Source of the DNA: Amycolatopsis rhizosphaerae | GTDB taxonomy: Bacteria > Actinomycetota > Actinomycetes > Mycobacteriales > Pseudonocardiaceae | NCBI RefSeq assembly: GCF_007713715.1 | Contig: NZ_VJWX01000005.1 | Coordinates: 1-51,201 of the forward strand | Direction of reading: 5' to 3' | DNA: 51,201 nucleotides | Shown here: piece after piece, positions 35,607-43,699 of the stretch | How positions within the stretch are numbered: position 1 is the first letter of the stretch | Layout of the letters: each line of letters opens with the position of its first letter | Position numbers and translations under genes: made by a program | Notes under the pieces: model-generated | Told to the model about the DNA's origin: nothing | Database searches by the model: none | Seen by the model: the letters and a program-made list of their open reading frames with translations, nothing else

Positions 35607-37388
35607 GTGAGCACTGAAGCGACGACGGCTGGACTGACCGGCTCGGGATCCGTACTGTCCATTTCCGACCTCAAGATCTCCTTCCCCACCGACGACGGCA
35701 TCGTCGAGGCGGTCAAGGGCATCGGGTTCGAGGTGAATCCCGGCGAGATCGTCGCCGTCGTCGGCGAGTCCGGCTCTGGCAAGTCCGTGACCTCCATGTC
35801 GGTGCTCGGCCTGCTGCCCAAGACGAGCGAGATCTCCGGCGACCTCCGCCTGGAGGACCGCGAGCTGGTCGGGCTCAAGGACAAGGAGATGCGGAAGGTC
35901 CGCGGCAACGACATCGCGATGATCTTCCAGGAGCCGATGACCGCGCTGAACCCGGTCTACACCATCGGCTGGCAGCTCCGTGAATCGCTGCGCGCGCACC
36001 AGGACATCTCGAAGGAAGCCGCCGACAAGCGGGCGGTCGAACTCCTCGACATGGTGGGCATTCCCAACCCGGAGGAACGGTTCAAGCAGTACCCGCACCA
36101 GCTTTCCGGTGGCCTGCGGCAGCGCGTGGTCATCGCCATGGCGATCGCCTGCGACCCCAAGGTGATCATCGCCGACGAGCCGACCACCGCGCTCGACGTG
36201 ACCGTGCAGGCGGAGATCCTCGGCCTGCTGCGCAAGCTGCGCGACACCCTCAACACCGCGATCGTGCTGATCACCCACGACATGGGCGTGGTCGCCGACC
36301 TCGCGGACCGGGTCGTGGTGATGTACCAGGGCGAGATCGTCGAGCAGGCGCCGGTGCGCGAGCTGTTCGCCTCGCCGAAGGAGGACTACACGCGGCGGCT
36401 GCTGGCCGCGGTGCCGGTGCTGGGCCAGCGCCCGCCGGGCCGCCGGCTGGTGGTGGAGGACAGCCCGCTCGAGGTGAGCGAGGAGGAAGCGGCGAAGATC
36501 GCCGAGGAGATCCGCCTCACCGACGCCGAACTGGCGGCCCAGATCAAGACCGACGCACCCGCGCTGGAGATCAAGGACCTGGTCCTGGAGTACCCCGGCA
36601 AGCGCGGCCAGGCCCGCAACCGGGCCGTCGACGGGGTGTCCCTGCACATCGACAAGGGCGAGATCCTCGGCCTGGTCGGGGAATCCGGCTCCGGCAAGTC
36701 CACCGTCGGCCGCTGTGCGATCCGGCTGCTCAAGCCCACCGAGGGCACCGTTTCGGTGGCGGGCCGCGACATCACCTCGCTGTCCACAAAGGAACTGCGG
36801 CCGCTGCGCCGGTACTTCTCCATCGTGTTCCAGGACCCGGCGTCCACCCTGGACCCGAAGATGACCATCGGTGAGTCGATCGCCGAGCCGATGGTGCTGC
36901 ACAAGATGTTCTCCGGCAAGTCGCTCAACGACCGCGTCGCCTCGCTACTGGACAAGGTCGAGCTTTCGGGCCACTACCGCAACCGGTACCCGCACGAGCT
37001 TTCCGGTGGGCAGCGGCAGCGGGTCGCGATCGCCCGCGCCCTCTCCCTCGACCCGCAGCTGCTCATCGCGGACGAGCCGACCTCGGCGCTGGACGTGTCG
37101 GTGCAGGCCCGTGTGCTGGACCTGTTCCTCGGGCTGCAGCAGACCCTCGGTTTCGCGTGCCTGTTCATCAGCCACGACCTGGCCGTGGTGGACCTGCTCG
37201 CCGACCGCGTCGCGGTGATGCAGCGCGGGAAGCTGATCGAGGTCGGCACCCGTGAGCAGGTGCTGCACTCGCCGCAGGAGGAGTACACCAAGCGCCTGCT
37301 GTCCGCGGCCCCCGTCGCCGACCCGGTGCTGCAGGCCGAACGGCGGGCCGCCTGGGAGGCAGGCAAGCTCGCCCCCGTCGCGGACTGA
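35607..37388 (+). CDS. Fused oligopeptide/dipeptide ABC transporter ATPase (DppD-DppF type)
   Basis: A 593-residue ATPase with two complete nucleotide-binding domains in one chain. Domain 1: Walker A GESGSGKS (about 54), signature LSGGLRQR (about 167), Walker B VIIADEP. Domain 2: Walker A GESGSGKST (about 357), signature LSGGQRQR (about 466), Walker B LLIADEP. Each domain has the C-terminal oligopeptide-type extension (EDYTRRLLAAVPV, EEYTKRLLSAAPV). It should power import through the permeases encoded at 37641-39588, but those and the binding protein are on the opposite strand and converge on this gene, so they are separately transcribed. GTG 35607 follows AAGGGCC. A strong terminator follows. 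Confidence 0.93.
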   Translation: MSTEATTAGLTGSGSVLSISDLKISFPTDDGIVEAVKGIGFEVNPGEIVAVVGESGSGKSVTSMSVLGLLPKTSEISGDLRLEDRELVGLKDKEMRKVRGNDIAMIFQEPMTALNPVYTIGWQLRESLRAHQDISKEAADKRAVELLDMVGIPNPEERFKQYPHQLSGGLRQRVVIAMAIACDPKVIIADEPTTALDVTVQAEILGLLRKLRDTLNTAIVLITHDMGVVADLADRVVVMYQGEIVEQAPVRELFASPKEDYTRRLLAAVPVLGQRPPGRRLVVEDSPLEVSEEEAAKIAEEIRLTDAELAAQIKTDAPALEIKDLVLEYPGKRGQARNRAVDGVSLHIDKGEILGLVGESGSGKSTVGRCAIRLLKPTEGTVSVAGRDITSLSTKELRPLRRYFSIVFQDPASTLDPKMTIGESIAEPMVLHKMFSGKSLNDRVASLLDKVELSGHYRNRYPHELSGGQRQRVAIARALSLDPQLLIADEPTSALDVSVQARVLDLFLGLQQTLGFACLFISHDLAVVDLLADRVAVMQRGKLIEVGTREQVLHSPQEEYTKRLLSAAPVADPVLQAERRAAWEAGKLAPVAD

Positions 37389-37410
37389 CCCACCACCCGC
37401 CGCTCCCACG

Positions 37411-37450
37411 GGGCCGTGAGGGACACCCCCTCACGGCCCTGTTTTTGTTT
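37411..37450 (+). terminator. Intrinsic terminator of the ABC ATPase gene
   Basis: A perfect 12-bp stem GGGCCGTGAGGG/CCCTCACGGCCC (37411-37422 with 37428-37439), 5-nt loop, then TGTTTTTGTTT. This is the clearest T-tailed terminator on the plus strand. Confidence 0.93.
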
Positions 37451-37517
37451 GCCTGGGCTCGGGGCTGGTGCTGTGAGGGGCCCCGCATAGTCGGGTCCGT
37501 CACCCCGGTCGAGGCTG

Positions 37518-37568
37518 CCGTGAAGGGTCCCTTCACAGTCGATTTGGCCGTGAAGGGACCCTTCACGG
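37518..37568. repeat. Composite palindromic repeat, copy B
   Basis: GTGAAGGGTCCCTTCAC (37520-37536) and GTGAAGGGACCCTTCAC (37550-37566) are separated by 13 bp (AGTCGATTTGGCC), with flanking CC and GG as in copy A. It lies between two terminators of convergent genes. A further degenerate half, GTGAGGGGCCCCGCA, is at 37473-37487. Confidence 0.85.
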
Positions 37569-37591
37569 CCATGCGGCCCAAGCGCAGAAAA

Positions 37592-37622
37592 GTGCCCCCG
37601 CCTCGGGACGAGGCGGGGGCAC
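37592..37622 (-). terminator. Intrinsic terminator of the permease operon
   Basis: A perfect 14-bp stem (37592-37605 with 37609-37622, arm GTGCCCCCGCCTCG) with a 3-nt loop lies 18 bp after the stop of the second permease gene. On the minus strand it ends in TTTTCTGCGC. Confidence 0.93.
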
Positions 37623-37640
37623 CGGGTGCTGCGGGGTGGG

Positions 37641-38579
37641 TCAGGCCTTCATCCGGCGCTGACGCGGGTCGAAGGCGTCACGCAGGCCGTCACCGATGAA
37701 GTTGATCGACAGCGAGATCAGCACCAGCACGACGAACGGGCCGAAGAACAGCCACGGCCGGTTCTGCACCTGGGCGTAGTTCTCCAGGATGATGCGGCCC
37801 AGCGAGGTGTCCGGCGGCTGCACGCCCAGACCGATGAACGACAGCGCGGCCTCGACCAGCACCGCCTGCGCCACCGCGAGCGTCGCGTTCACCGTGATGC
37901 TGCCGACCATGTTGGGCACGAGGTGCCGGAAGATGATCCGGCCCGTGCCCGCGCCCGCCGCCCGCGCCGCCTCGACGAACTCGCGCTGCGAGAGCGCCAG
38001 CGCCTCGGCGCGGGTGATGCGGGCGATCGGCATCCAGGCGAACAGGGCCAGCACGATGGCGACCACGTACCAGTTGCCGTGCCCGAACACCTTCGCCAGG
38101 ATCGCGGCGGCCGCGATCTGCGGGATGATCAGGAACAGGTCGGTCAGCCGCGACAGCGCCGAATCGGCGAAACCGCGCAGGTACCCGGCCACCGAGCCGA
38201 AGAACACCCCGATGAAGGTGGCCACGACCGAAACCACGATCGCGATCAGCATCGAGAACTGGGTGCCGCGCAGGATCTGCGACACCATGTCCTTGCCGAC
38301 CTGGGTGGTGCCCAGCGGGAATTCCGCACTCGGCGGTGCGAAGGACGGGAAGCTCGCATCCTCGTACTTGTGCGTCCAGAACATCGGCATGATCACCGCG
38401 ATCAGGACGATCAGCAGCAGCACCACGGTGCTGATCATGGCGAGCTTGTGCCGCAGGAACTTCCGCAGCACCAGCTTGCCCTGGCTGACCGGTTCGGGCA
38501 GCGCTTCCGGGGGCAGGATGCCTTCGCGTTCGGCGGTCGAAGCCGCCTCGCTGGCAACCAGGGAATTGATGTCAGCCAA
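37641..38579 (-). CDS. Oligopeptide/dipeptide ABC transporter permease, DppC type
   Basis: A 312-residue inner-membrane subunit of a peptide (or nickel/sugar-type) importer. It has a cytoplasmic N-terminus with LVLRKFLRHKLAMISTVVLLLIVLIAVIMPMF, the OppC-type N-terminal domain, five more membrane segments and the ATPase-coupling loop EFVEAARAAGAGTGRIIFRHLVPN. The start is TTG 38579, preceded by GAGGATT; it overlaps the stop of the DppB-type gene by 8 bp, so the two are coupled. It ends with DALRDAFDPRQRRMKA-like sequence, which is normal for the family. Confidence 0.93.
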   Translation of the reverse strand: MADINSLVASEAASTAEREGILPPEALPEPVSQGKLVLRKFLRHKLAMISTVVLLLIVLIAVIMPMFWTHKYEDASFPSFAPPSAEFPLGTTQVGKDMVSQILRGTQFSMLIAIVVSVVATFIGVFFGSVAGYLRGFADSALSRLTDLFLIIPQIAAAAILAKVFGHGNWYVVAIVLALFAWMPIARITRAEALALSQREFVEAARAAGAGTGRIIFRHLVPNMVGSITVNATLAVAQAVLVEAALSFIGLGVQPPDTSLGRIILENYAQVQNRPWLFFGPFVVLVLISLSINFIGDGLRDAFDPRQRRMKA

Positions 38580-39588
38580 CGCGAATCCTCGGGTCCATGA
38601 TGCCGTAGAGCAGGTCAGCGATCAGGTTCGCGGCCACCACCATCACGGCGACCACGACCAGCCAGCCCATCAGGGTGTTGGGGTCGTTGTGGGCCACCGC
38701 CTGCACCAGCAGCGTGCCCATGCCGTGCCAGTTGAACACGGTCTCGGTGATGATCGCGCCGGTGAGCACCTGGCCGAAGTTCACCGAGAACAACGTGGCC
38801 ACCGGGATCAGCGCGTTGCGGAACGCGTGGCGGAAGATCACCCGCGAGGAGGAGAGCCCCTTCGCGCGGGCGGTGCGCACGTAGTCCATGTTCAGCGTCT
38901 CGAGCATCGAGGCGCGCTGGAAACGGCTGTAGGCGGCGAAGCTGATCGCCATGATGGACAACGTCGGCAGCAGGTAGGCCCCGCTGTACTTGGCGACGAA
39001 ATCGCCGAAACCGGTGGAGGTCAGGTTCTCCGGGCTCGTCGTGCGCAACCACGGGTTGCCCAGCCAGTCGGTCAGGCCGAGATCACGCACCCAGCCGTTG
39101 ATCTCGATCGCGTAGGTCTTGAGGATCACCGCGACGCAGAAGATCGGCATGGAGAACAGGAAGAACGCCAGCGTGGTCGCCAGGTAGTCGAGGATCGAGT
39201 ACTGCTTGACCGCGGCCAGCACCCCGACCGCCACACCCACGACCAGCGCCAGGAGCTCGGCTCCCACCACCAGTTTCACGGTGACGTCGAAGGCACCCAT
39301 GACCTTCGGGAACACCGGCTGCATGGCGTTGCCCTGGGCGACCGAGACACCCCAGTCACCGGTCAGGAAGTTGCCGAGCCAGTGGAAGTAACGCGGAATG
39401 AGCGGCAGATCCAGACCGAGTTGCTTTTCGGTCTGCGCGACCGCCAAGGGGTCGATGTTGGGCCGGCCTCTCAGCTCGGCCAGCGGGTCCCCTGCGGCGG
39501 CCACCATCAGGTAGACCAGGAAGGTCCCGACGAACAGGACTGGGATCGAAATCGCCAGCCTGCGGAAGATGTAGATAACCAGGTTCAA
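38572..39588 (-). CDS. Oligopeptide/dipeptide ABC transporter permease, DppB type
   Basis: A 338-residue permease subunit. The N-terminal YIFRRLAISIPVLFVGTFLVYLMV is the classic start of OppB/DppB proteins. Six membrane segments follow, with the ATPase-coupling EAA loop DYVRTARAKGLSSSRVIFRHAFRNAL. The start is TTG 39588, because the nearby ATG is out of frame and GAGGAG lies 8-9 bp in front of the TTG. An approximately 165-bp gap containing a hairpin separates it from the binding-protein gene upstream, so permease expression probably depends on readthrough of that hairpin or on a second promoter. Confidence 0.93.
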   Translation of the reverse strand: MNLVIYIFRRLAISIPVLFVGTFLVYLMVAAAGDPLAELRGRPNIDPLAVAQTEKQLGLDLPLIPRYFHWLGNFLTGDWGVSVAQGNAMQPVFPKVMGAFDVTVKLVVGAELLALVVGVAVGVLAAVKQYSILDYLATTLAFFLFSMPIFCVAVILKTYAIEINGWVRDLGLTDWLGNPWLRTTSPENLTSTGFGDFVAKYSGAYLLPTLSIMAISFAAYSRFQRASMLETLNMDYVRTARAKGLSSSRVIFRHAFRNALIPVATLFSVNFGQVLTGAIITETVFNWHGMGTLLVQAVAHNDPNTLMGWLVVVAVMVVAANLIADLLYGIMDPRIRVG

Positions 39589-39690
39589 CGAGCATGCTCC
39601 TCATCCGGGCCTGGCCGGAAGTATGCAGCCGTGCCCCGGTGTCCACCGTAGTGGGGGTCGCCCAACGGTCGACAGCTACTTCCGGAGGAA

Positions 39691-39724
39691 ATCCGGAGGC
39701 CGGATTCGTGACCGGCCTCCGGAT
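39691..39724 (-). terminator. Hairpin between binding-protein and permease genes
   Basis: A 13-bp perfect stem (39691-39703 with 39712-39724; ATCCGGAGGCCGG arm) with an 8-nt loop and a short TTTCCTC tail on the minus strand. It lies 30 bp after the binding-protein stop. It could make the binding protein more abundant than the permeases by partial termination. Confidence 0.8.
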
Positions 39725-39754
39725 CCCACCAGGTGATTCAGTCAGTGCCGAAGA

Positions 39755-41575
39755 TCAACCGCGCTTCGCCCACTCACCGGCGTTCCACAGCGCACCGTTG
39801 TACGACTGCATGTACACCTTGTCGATGCCCTGGAAGGCCCACATCGACGGGAGCGAGAACAGCGGCAGCGAGGCGTAGTCGTCGGCGAGCGCCGCGTCGG
39901 CTTCCTGGTAGTGCTTGATCGCGGTCGCCTCGTCGGTGGCCACCACGGCCTGCGCGAAAGCCTGGTCGACCTTCGGGTCGCTCAGGTTCTGCCAGTTCTG
40001 GTTGCCCGCACCGGTCGCCTTGTTGGCGGTCTCGTAGAGCGGCTGCGACTGCGACTTGAACGGAGCCTGCGACCAAGCGAACAGCGCGATGTCCCAGTTA
40101 CCCGTGCTGACGCGGCCACCGCTGAGGAAGGTCGGGTCGTTGTCGTTCTTGACCTCGATACCCGCGGCCTTGGCCTGCGAGATGACCAGCTCGACGGTCT
40201 GGTCACGACGCGGGTTGTTGTTGTGCGAGATCGTGACCGAGAACCGCTTGCCGTTCTTCTGGTAGATGCCGTCCGAACCCAGGGTCCAGCCGTCGGCCTC
40301 GAGGGTCTTCTTCGCCTCGGCGGCACCCAGGCCGGCCTTGGAGCCGTACAGGTCCTGGTAGCCGTTGTCGTTGGCCTGGAAGATCAGGCTGCCCATCGGC
40401 TTGACGTCGGACTGGACTTCCTTGAGGAGCTTGTCCGCGATCTCCTGGCGGTTGATCGCCTGGAAGAACGCCTTGCGCGCGGGCAGGTCCTTCAGGATGT
40501 CGTTCTTGTAGTTCATGTCCAGGTGCTCGTAGGTGAGCTGCGGCGCGGAGCCGTAGATCACGCCCTGAGAAGCCAGGCCCTTCATCGTGGTCGCCGCGGT
40601 GGCGTCCGGCTGGGTCGAGGCCGCGACCTGGATTTCACCGTTCTGCAGCGCGGTGGCCATCGCCTTGGTGTCGGAGAACGACCGGACGACGATCTTCTTC
40701 GGGCCGCCCTTGGCGCCGATCCAGTTCGGGTTCTTCTCCAGGGTGACCGCACCCTGGTTCTGGTCGAACGCGGTGATCATGTACGGGCCGGACGCCGGCA
40801 TGAGCTCCTTCTTGAAGCCCTTCCACTGGTTCGTCCAGAAGTCGCCGGCCTTCTTCAGGATGGCCGGGTCAGTGGTCGGCGTGACCTTCGTGATGTCCGG
40901 GATACCGGTCTGCTGCTCGAGGATGTGCGCCGGAAGCAGCTGGGCGCTGTCGAACAGGCCCTTGTAGTCCACGTACGGCTGCGAGTAGGTGGTGACGAAG
41001 GTCTGGTCATCCACGCACTTCGCGTCGTTGATGAGGCTGTAGCCGGTGGTGGAGGCGGCGTTGAAGTCCTTGACCTTGCCGCTGCCGGACAGCCAGCCCA
41101 GGTAGAAGTCCTTGCAGTTCCACGCGGCACCGTCGGACCACTTGACGCCCGGCTTGATCTTGTAGGTGACGGTGTACGGGCTCGTGGAGGTCACGTTCCA
41201 GGAGTCCAGCACGTCGTTGTTCAGCAGGACCTTGTTGTTGCCGTCCAGCACGTCGGAACCGGCGAGGACCGAGGTGATGACGTAGTAGTTGTACGACGTG
41301 TTGGTGTCCGGCGTCTGGTTGTTGTACGCCGAGTAAGCGTCGTCGATGCCGACGGTCACCGGGCCGTCCCAGGCCGGCGCGTCACCGAGCTTGAAGGTGC
41401 CCGCGCTGGCGTTTTCCGCCTTGCCGACCGCCATGCTCTTGACATCGTTGCTCGAACCGTTCTGGTCCGTACCGCTGTTGGTGCCGTTGCTGCCGCTGCC
41501 TCCACCGCAGGCGCTCAGCGCGAGCGCTGCAACCGCGGCCATGGTGACGGCCGAGGCTGCCTTCAGTCTCCTCAT
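39755..41575 (-). CDS. Peptide ABC transporter substrate-binding lipoprotein, family 5
   Basis: A 606-residue extracytoplasmic solute-binding protein of the OppA/DppA family. The signal peptide ends in lipobox LSAC (Cys 23), followed by a Gly/Ser/Asn-rich linker and then the two-lobed binding domain: YKIKPGVKWSDGAAWNCKDFYLGW and LDMNYKNDILKDLPARKAFFQAINRQEIADKLL are typical. It delivers its ligand (probably peptides) to the permeases encoded next to it. ATG 41575 follows AGGAGG at 11 bp. Upstream, 41678-41707 holds a likely promoter and 41724-41739 a GTGAC direct repeat. The leader RNA can form stem-loops at 41597-41610 and 41616-41634. Confidence 0.93.
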   Translation of the reverse strand: MRRLKAASAVTMAAVAALALSACGGGSGSNGTNSGTDQNGSSNDVKSMAVGKAENASAGTFKLGDAPAWDGPVTVGIDDAYSAYNNQTPDTNTSYNYYVITSVLAGSDVLDGNNKVLLNNDVLDSWNVTSTSPYTVTYKIKPGVKWSDGAAWNCKDFYLGWLSGSGKVKDFNAASTTGYSLINDAKCVDDQTFVTTYSQPYVDYKGLFDSAQLLPAHILEQQTGIPDITKVTPTTDPAILKKAGDFWTNQWKGFKKELMPASGPYMITAFDQNQGAVTLEKNPNWIGAKGGPKKIVVRSFSDTKAMATALQNGEIQVAASTQPDATAATTMKGLASQGVIYGSAPQLTYEHLDMNYKNDILKDLPARKAFFQAINRQEIADKLLKEVQSDVKPMGSLIFQANDNGYQDLYGSKAGLGAAEAKKTLEADGWTLGSDGIYQKNGKRFSVTISHNNNPRRDQTVELVISQAKAAGIEVKNDNDPTFLSGGRVSTGNWDIALFAWSQAPFKSQSQPLYETANKATGAGNQNWQNLSDPKVDQAFAQAVVATDEATAIKHYQEADAALADDYASLPLFSLPSMWAFQGIDKVYMQSYNGALWNAGEWAKRG

Positions 41576-41677
41576 TTACGTGTGCCCTCCTAGCACTGGG
41601 CCAAAGCCCACACCACTCCGGCGTTGGGCCGGAGCTTATGTCACACCAGACGCACCGTTCCGGCGCACTGCCGGAGA

Positions 41678-41707
41678 ACGCTAGAAAGGGCGGGCACGCG
41701 CAGTCAC
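41678..41707 (-). promoter_or_regulatory. Candidate promoter of the peptide-binding protein gene
   Basis: On the minus strand GTGACT (41702-41707), an 18-bp spacer and TAGCGT (41678-41683) fit an actinobacterial promoter. The start site would be near 41671, inside a TCCGGC/GCCGGA dyad (41659-41675), giving a leader of about 95 nt. Confidence 0.45.
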
Positions 41708-41723
41708 GACCCTTGGAAGGATT

Positions 41724-41739
41724 GTGACCAAAGGGTGAC
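41724..41739. promoter_or_regulatory. GTGAC direct repeat, candidate MtrA site
   Basis: GTGAC at 41724-41728 and 41735-41739 recur with an 11-bp period (GTCAC twice on the minus strand). They lie 17-32 bp upstream of the presumed -35 of the peptide-binding protein gene. MtrA sites in mycobacteria are GTCAC-type direct repeats; assignment to MtrA here is inference. Confidence 0.4.
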
Positions 41740-41767
41740 TTCCAGCTAACGTGTGGACATACGTTGG

Positions 41768-43498
41768 TTACTTCCCGCCACGTGTCCAGTTTACGGCTGA
41801 CCCAAATGGCCCAACCATCGCGGGTCCCGGCGTCAGACCGGAGATGCCGGAGCCGACCGCCAGGGTGTCGGCCGCCTGGAACAGCGGCAGCACGACATGG
41901 GTGGCCCACAGCTTCGGTTCCAACTCGGAAAGCGCTTCGGGCAACGGTTTCGTCCCGGCGAGGGCCGCGTCGATGGCAGGCTGCAGGGAGGTGTCGCAGA
42001 ACGCCGCGGGATTGGCCGGAACCACCGGCGTGGTCGACGAGGTGCCGTCCTGCTGGCCGGAACGGCAACCGAACGTCGAGGCGAGCACCGTCGCCGGATC
42101 ACCGTTGACGGGCATCGGGATCACCGCGATGTCGACCCCGACGTTTCCCGACCCGTCCGGCACGTTCTGCCCGGATCTGGTCACCGGCATGGCCAGCTGG
42201 CCCGAATACAGATCCCTCGGCGCCGGATTGATCGTGCTGACCTGGACACCCTGCGCGACGAGCTCGGCGGCCAGTTCCTTGGCGATGGTGGCGTAGGGCT
42301 CCTGCTGTCCGGGTGCGGCGATCACGAGGGAAAGCGCCTTGCCGTCCTTGCGCCAGGTTCCCGCGTCCTTGGTGTAACCCGCGGCCTTCAGCAACCGCTC
42401 CGCCTCGCCGGGGTTGGCCGAGGCGATGCTGGGGGGAATGGTCACCGCGTAGCCCTGCGCCGAGGGCGGCAGCACCTGGGCGTCCGCACGGAGCCCGGCC
42501 GACGGCCCGCCCGCCGTGCCCTTGTCGATCAGCTTGTTCCGGTCGATCAGCGCCGCCACCCCGGCGCGCACGCCGTCGTTGGTCAGCGGGCCGCCCGCAG
42601 GCCGCAGCAGGACCTGCGCGACGCGCGGGCCCGGCACCGTGTGCAAGGTGACGAGGTCGCCGAGGTCCTGCAGCAACTTCAGTCCCGTCGAATCCATGCG
42701 GGACATCACGAACTGGTCGTTGCCGCTGTGCAACGCGGCCGCCAGGCCCGGCTTGTCGGCGCGACGCAGCACGAGTTGGTCCACCGCGGCGGGCTTGTCC
42801 CAGTACCGCTCGTTGCGTTCGAGGATGATCTCGCCGCGCGCGGTGTCGAGCTGTTTGATGGAGAACGGGCCGCCGTAGGCCGGGAAACCGCTCTGCAGTG
42901 CCCCTTGCCAGCCGCCCGGCGCGTCCTTCAGCAAGTGCTGCGGCAACAGGTCCGAGAACAACGTCTGCCAGCCCCGGTAGGGCTTGCTGAACACCACCTG
43001 GACCCGCTTGCCGCCCTCGCCCGGCTGGATCTGCGAGATCAGCCGGTACCCGGCGGGCTCCGCCACCCCGGTCTGGTTGCGCATCGCGTCGGCGAGATAG
43101 GCGAAGTCCTCGACCGCGATCGGCGCGCCGTCCGACCAGGACGCGTCCTGGCGGATCTCGTAGGTCACCGTGAACGGATCCTGCGAGGTCACTTCCGCCG
43201 AACGCATCAGCGTGGTGTCCAGCTTGTACTGCCCGTCGTCGGACTGCCGGAACACCGACGGCAGCAGCAGCTGCGCCAGCGTCGTGGTGATGGTGGACTG
43301 GTCGGCGAGGTTGTGCGGGTTGTAACCGCCCGCGATGTCGTCCACGCCGATCACGATCTGCGACGGGGTGATCGCGGTGGGCGTGGTGGCGGACTGGGCC
43401 ACCGGCGAGGTGACCACCGGCGGCGGCGGGGTGGAGGTGCAGGCGGCGAGCACGGCCACGAGCACCAGGATCAGTGCCGCCGCTTTGCCTGTCCGCAC
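41768..43498 (-). CDS. lpqW: LpqW-like lipoprotein (solute-binding-protein fold)
   Basis: A 576-residue lipoprotein of the family-5 solute-binding fold, adjacent to typA as in mycobacteria (Rv1166 beside Rv1165). There LpqW does not act as a transporter subunit but influences phosphatidylinositol mannoside and lipoarabinomannan synthesis; whether that role holds here is inferred from gene order. The signal peptide VRTGKAAALILVLVAVLAAC has its lipid-modified cysteine at residue 20. Family features include VTYEIRQDASWSDGAPIAVEDFAY and a two-lobed C-terminal part. GTG 43498 is chosen because GGGGAGG lies just upstream and it yields a proper signal peptide; in-frame starts further upstream do not. 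It is a paralogue of the neighbouring peptide-binding protein. Confidence 0.85.
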   Translation of the reverse strand: MRTGKAAALILVLVAVLAACTSTPPPPVVTSPVAQSATTPTAITPSQIVIGVDDIAGGYNPHNLADQSTITTTLAQLLLPSVFRQSDDGQYKLDTTLMRSAEVTSQDPFTVTYEIRQDASWSDGAPIAVEDFAYLADAMRNQTGVAEPAGYRLISQIQPGEGGKRVQVVFSKPYRGWQTLFSDLLPQHLLKDAPGGWQGALQSGFPAYGGPFSIKQLDTARGEIILERNERYWDKPAAVDQLVLRRADKPGLAAALHSGNDQFVMSRMDSTGLKLLQDLGDLVTLHTVPGPRVAQVLLRPAGGPLTNDGVRAGVAALIDRNKLIDKGTAGGPSAGLRADAQVLPPSAQGYAVTIPPSIASANPGEAERLLKAAGYTKDAGTWRKDGKALSLVIAAPGQQEPYATIAKELAAELVAQGVQVSTINPAPRDLYSGQLAMPVTRSGQNVPDGSGNVGVDIAVIPMPVNGDPATVLASTFGCRSGQQDGTSSTTPVVPANPAAFCDTSLQPAIDAALAGTKPLPEALSELEPKLWATHVVLPLFQAADTLAVGSGISGLTPGPAMVGPFGSAVNWTRGGK

Positions 43499-43647
43499 GC
43501 TGCCTCCCCTGGCGCTCCAGCCCATGATGCCGTCGGCCGATCGGCGGTACCGAGAGTGCCAGACCGGCCGTGACGGTCCCGCACCGCCTCGGGTACCGCC
43601 GTCAGGTGGACGTATCCGGACCATGCCCGGTTCCGTACGAAAACGAA

Positions 43648-43686
43648 GCCGGGGGCCGCACTTCCCGTGAAAGTGCGACCCCCGGC
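43648..43686 (-). terminator. Intrinsic terminator of typA
   Basis: A 16-bp stem with one mismatch (43648-43663 with 43671-43686) and a 7-nt loop, 13 bp past the typA stop. On the minus strand it is followed by TTCGTTTTCG. It isolates typA from lpqW. Confidence 0.92.
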
Positions 43687-43699
43687 GTCCGGGCGTGCG

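Noticed and set aside
39755-43498. Treating lpqW as a second binding protein of the adjacent peptide transporter
   Set aside because: Position next to typA and the divergent sequence fit mycobacterial LpqW better. It has its own start and signal peptide, though a transport role cannot be excluded.
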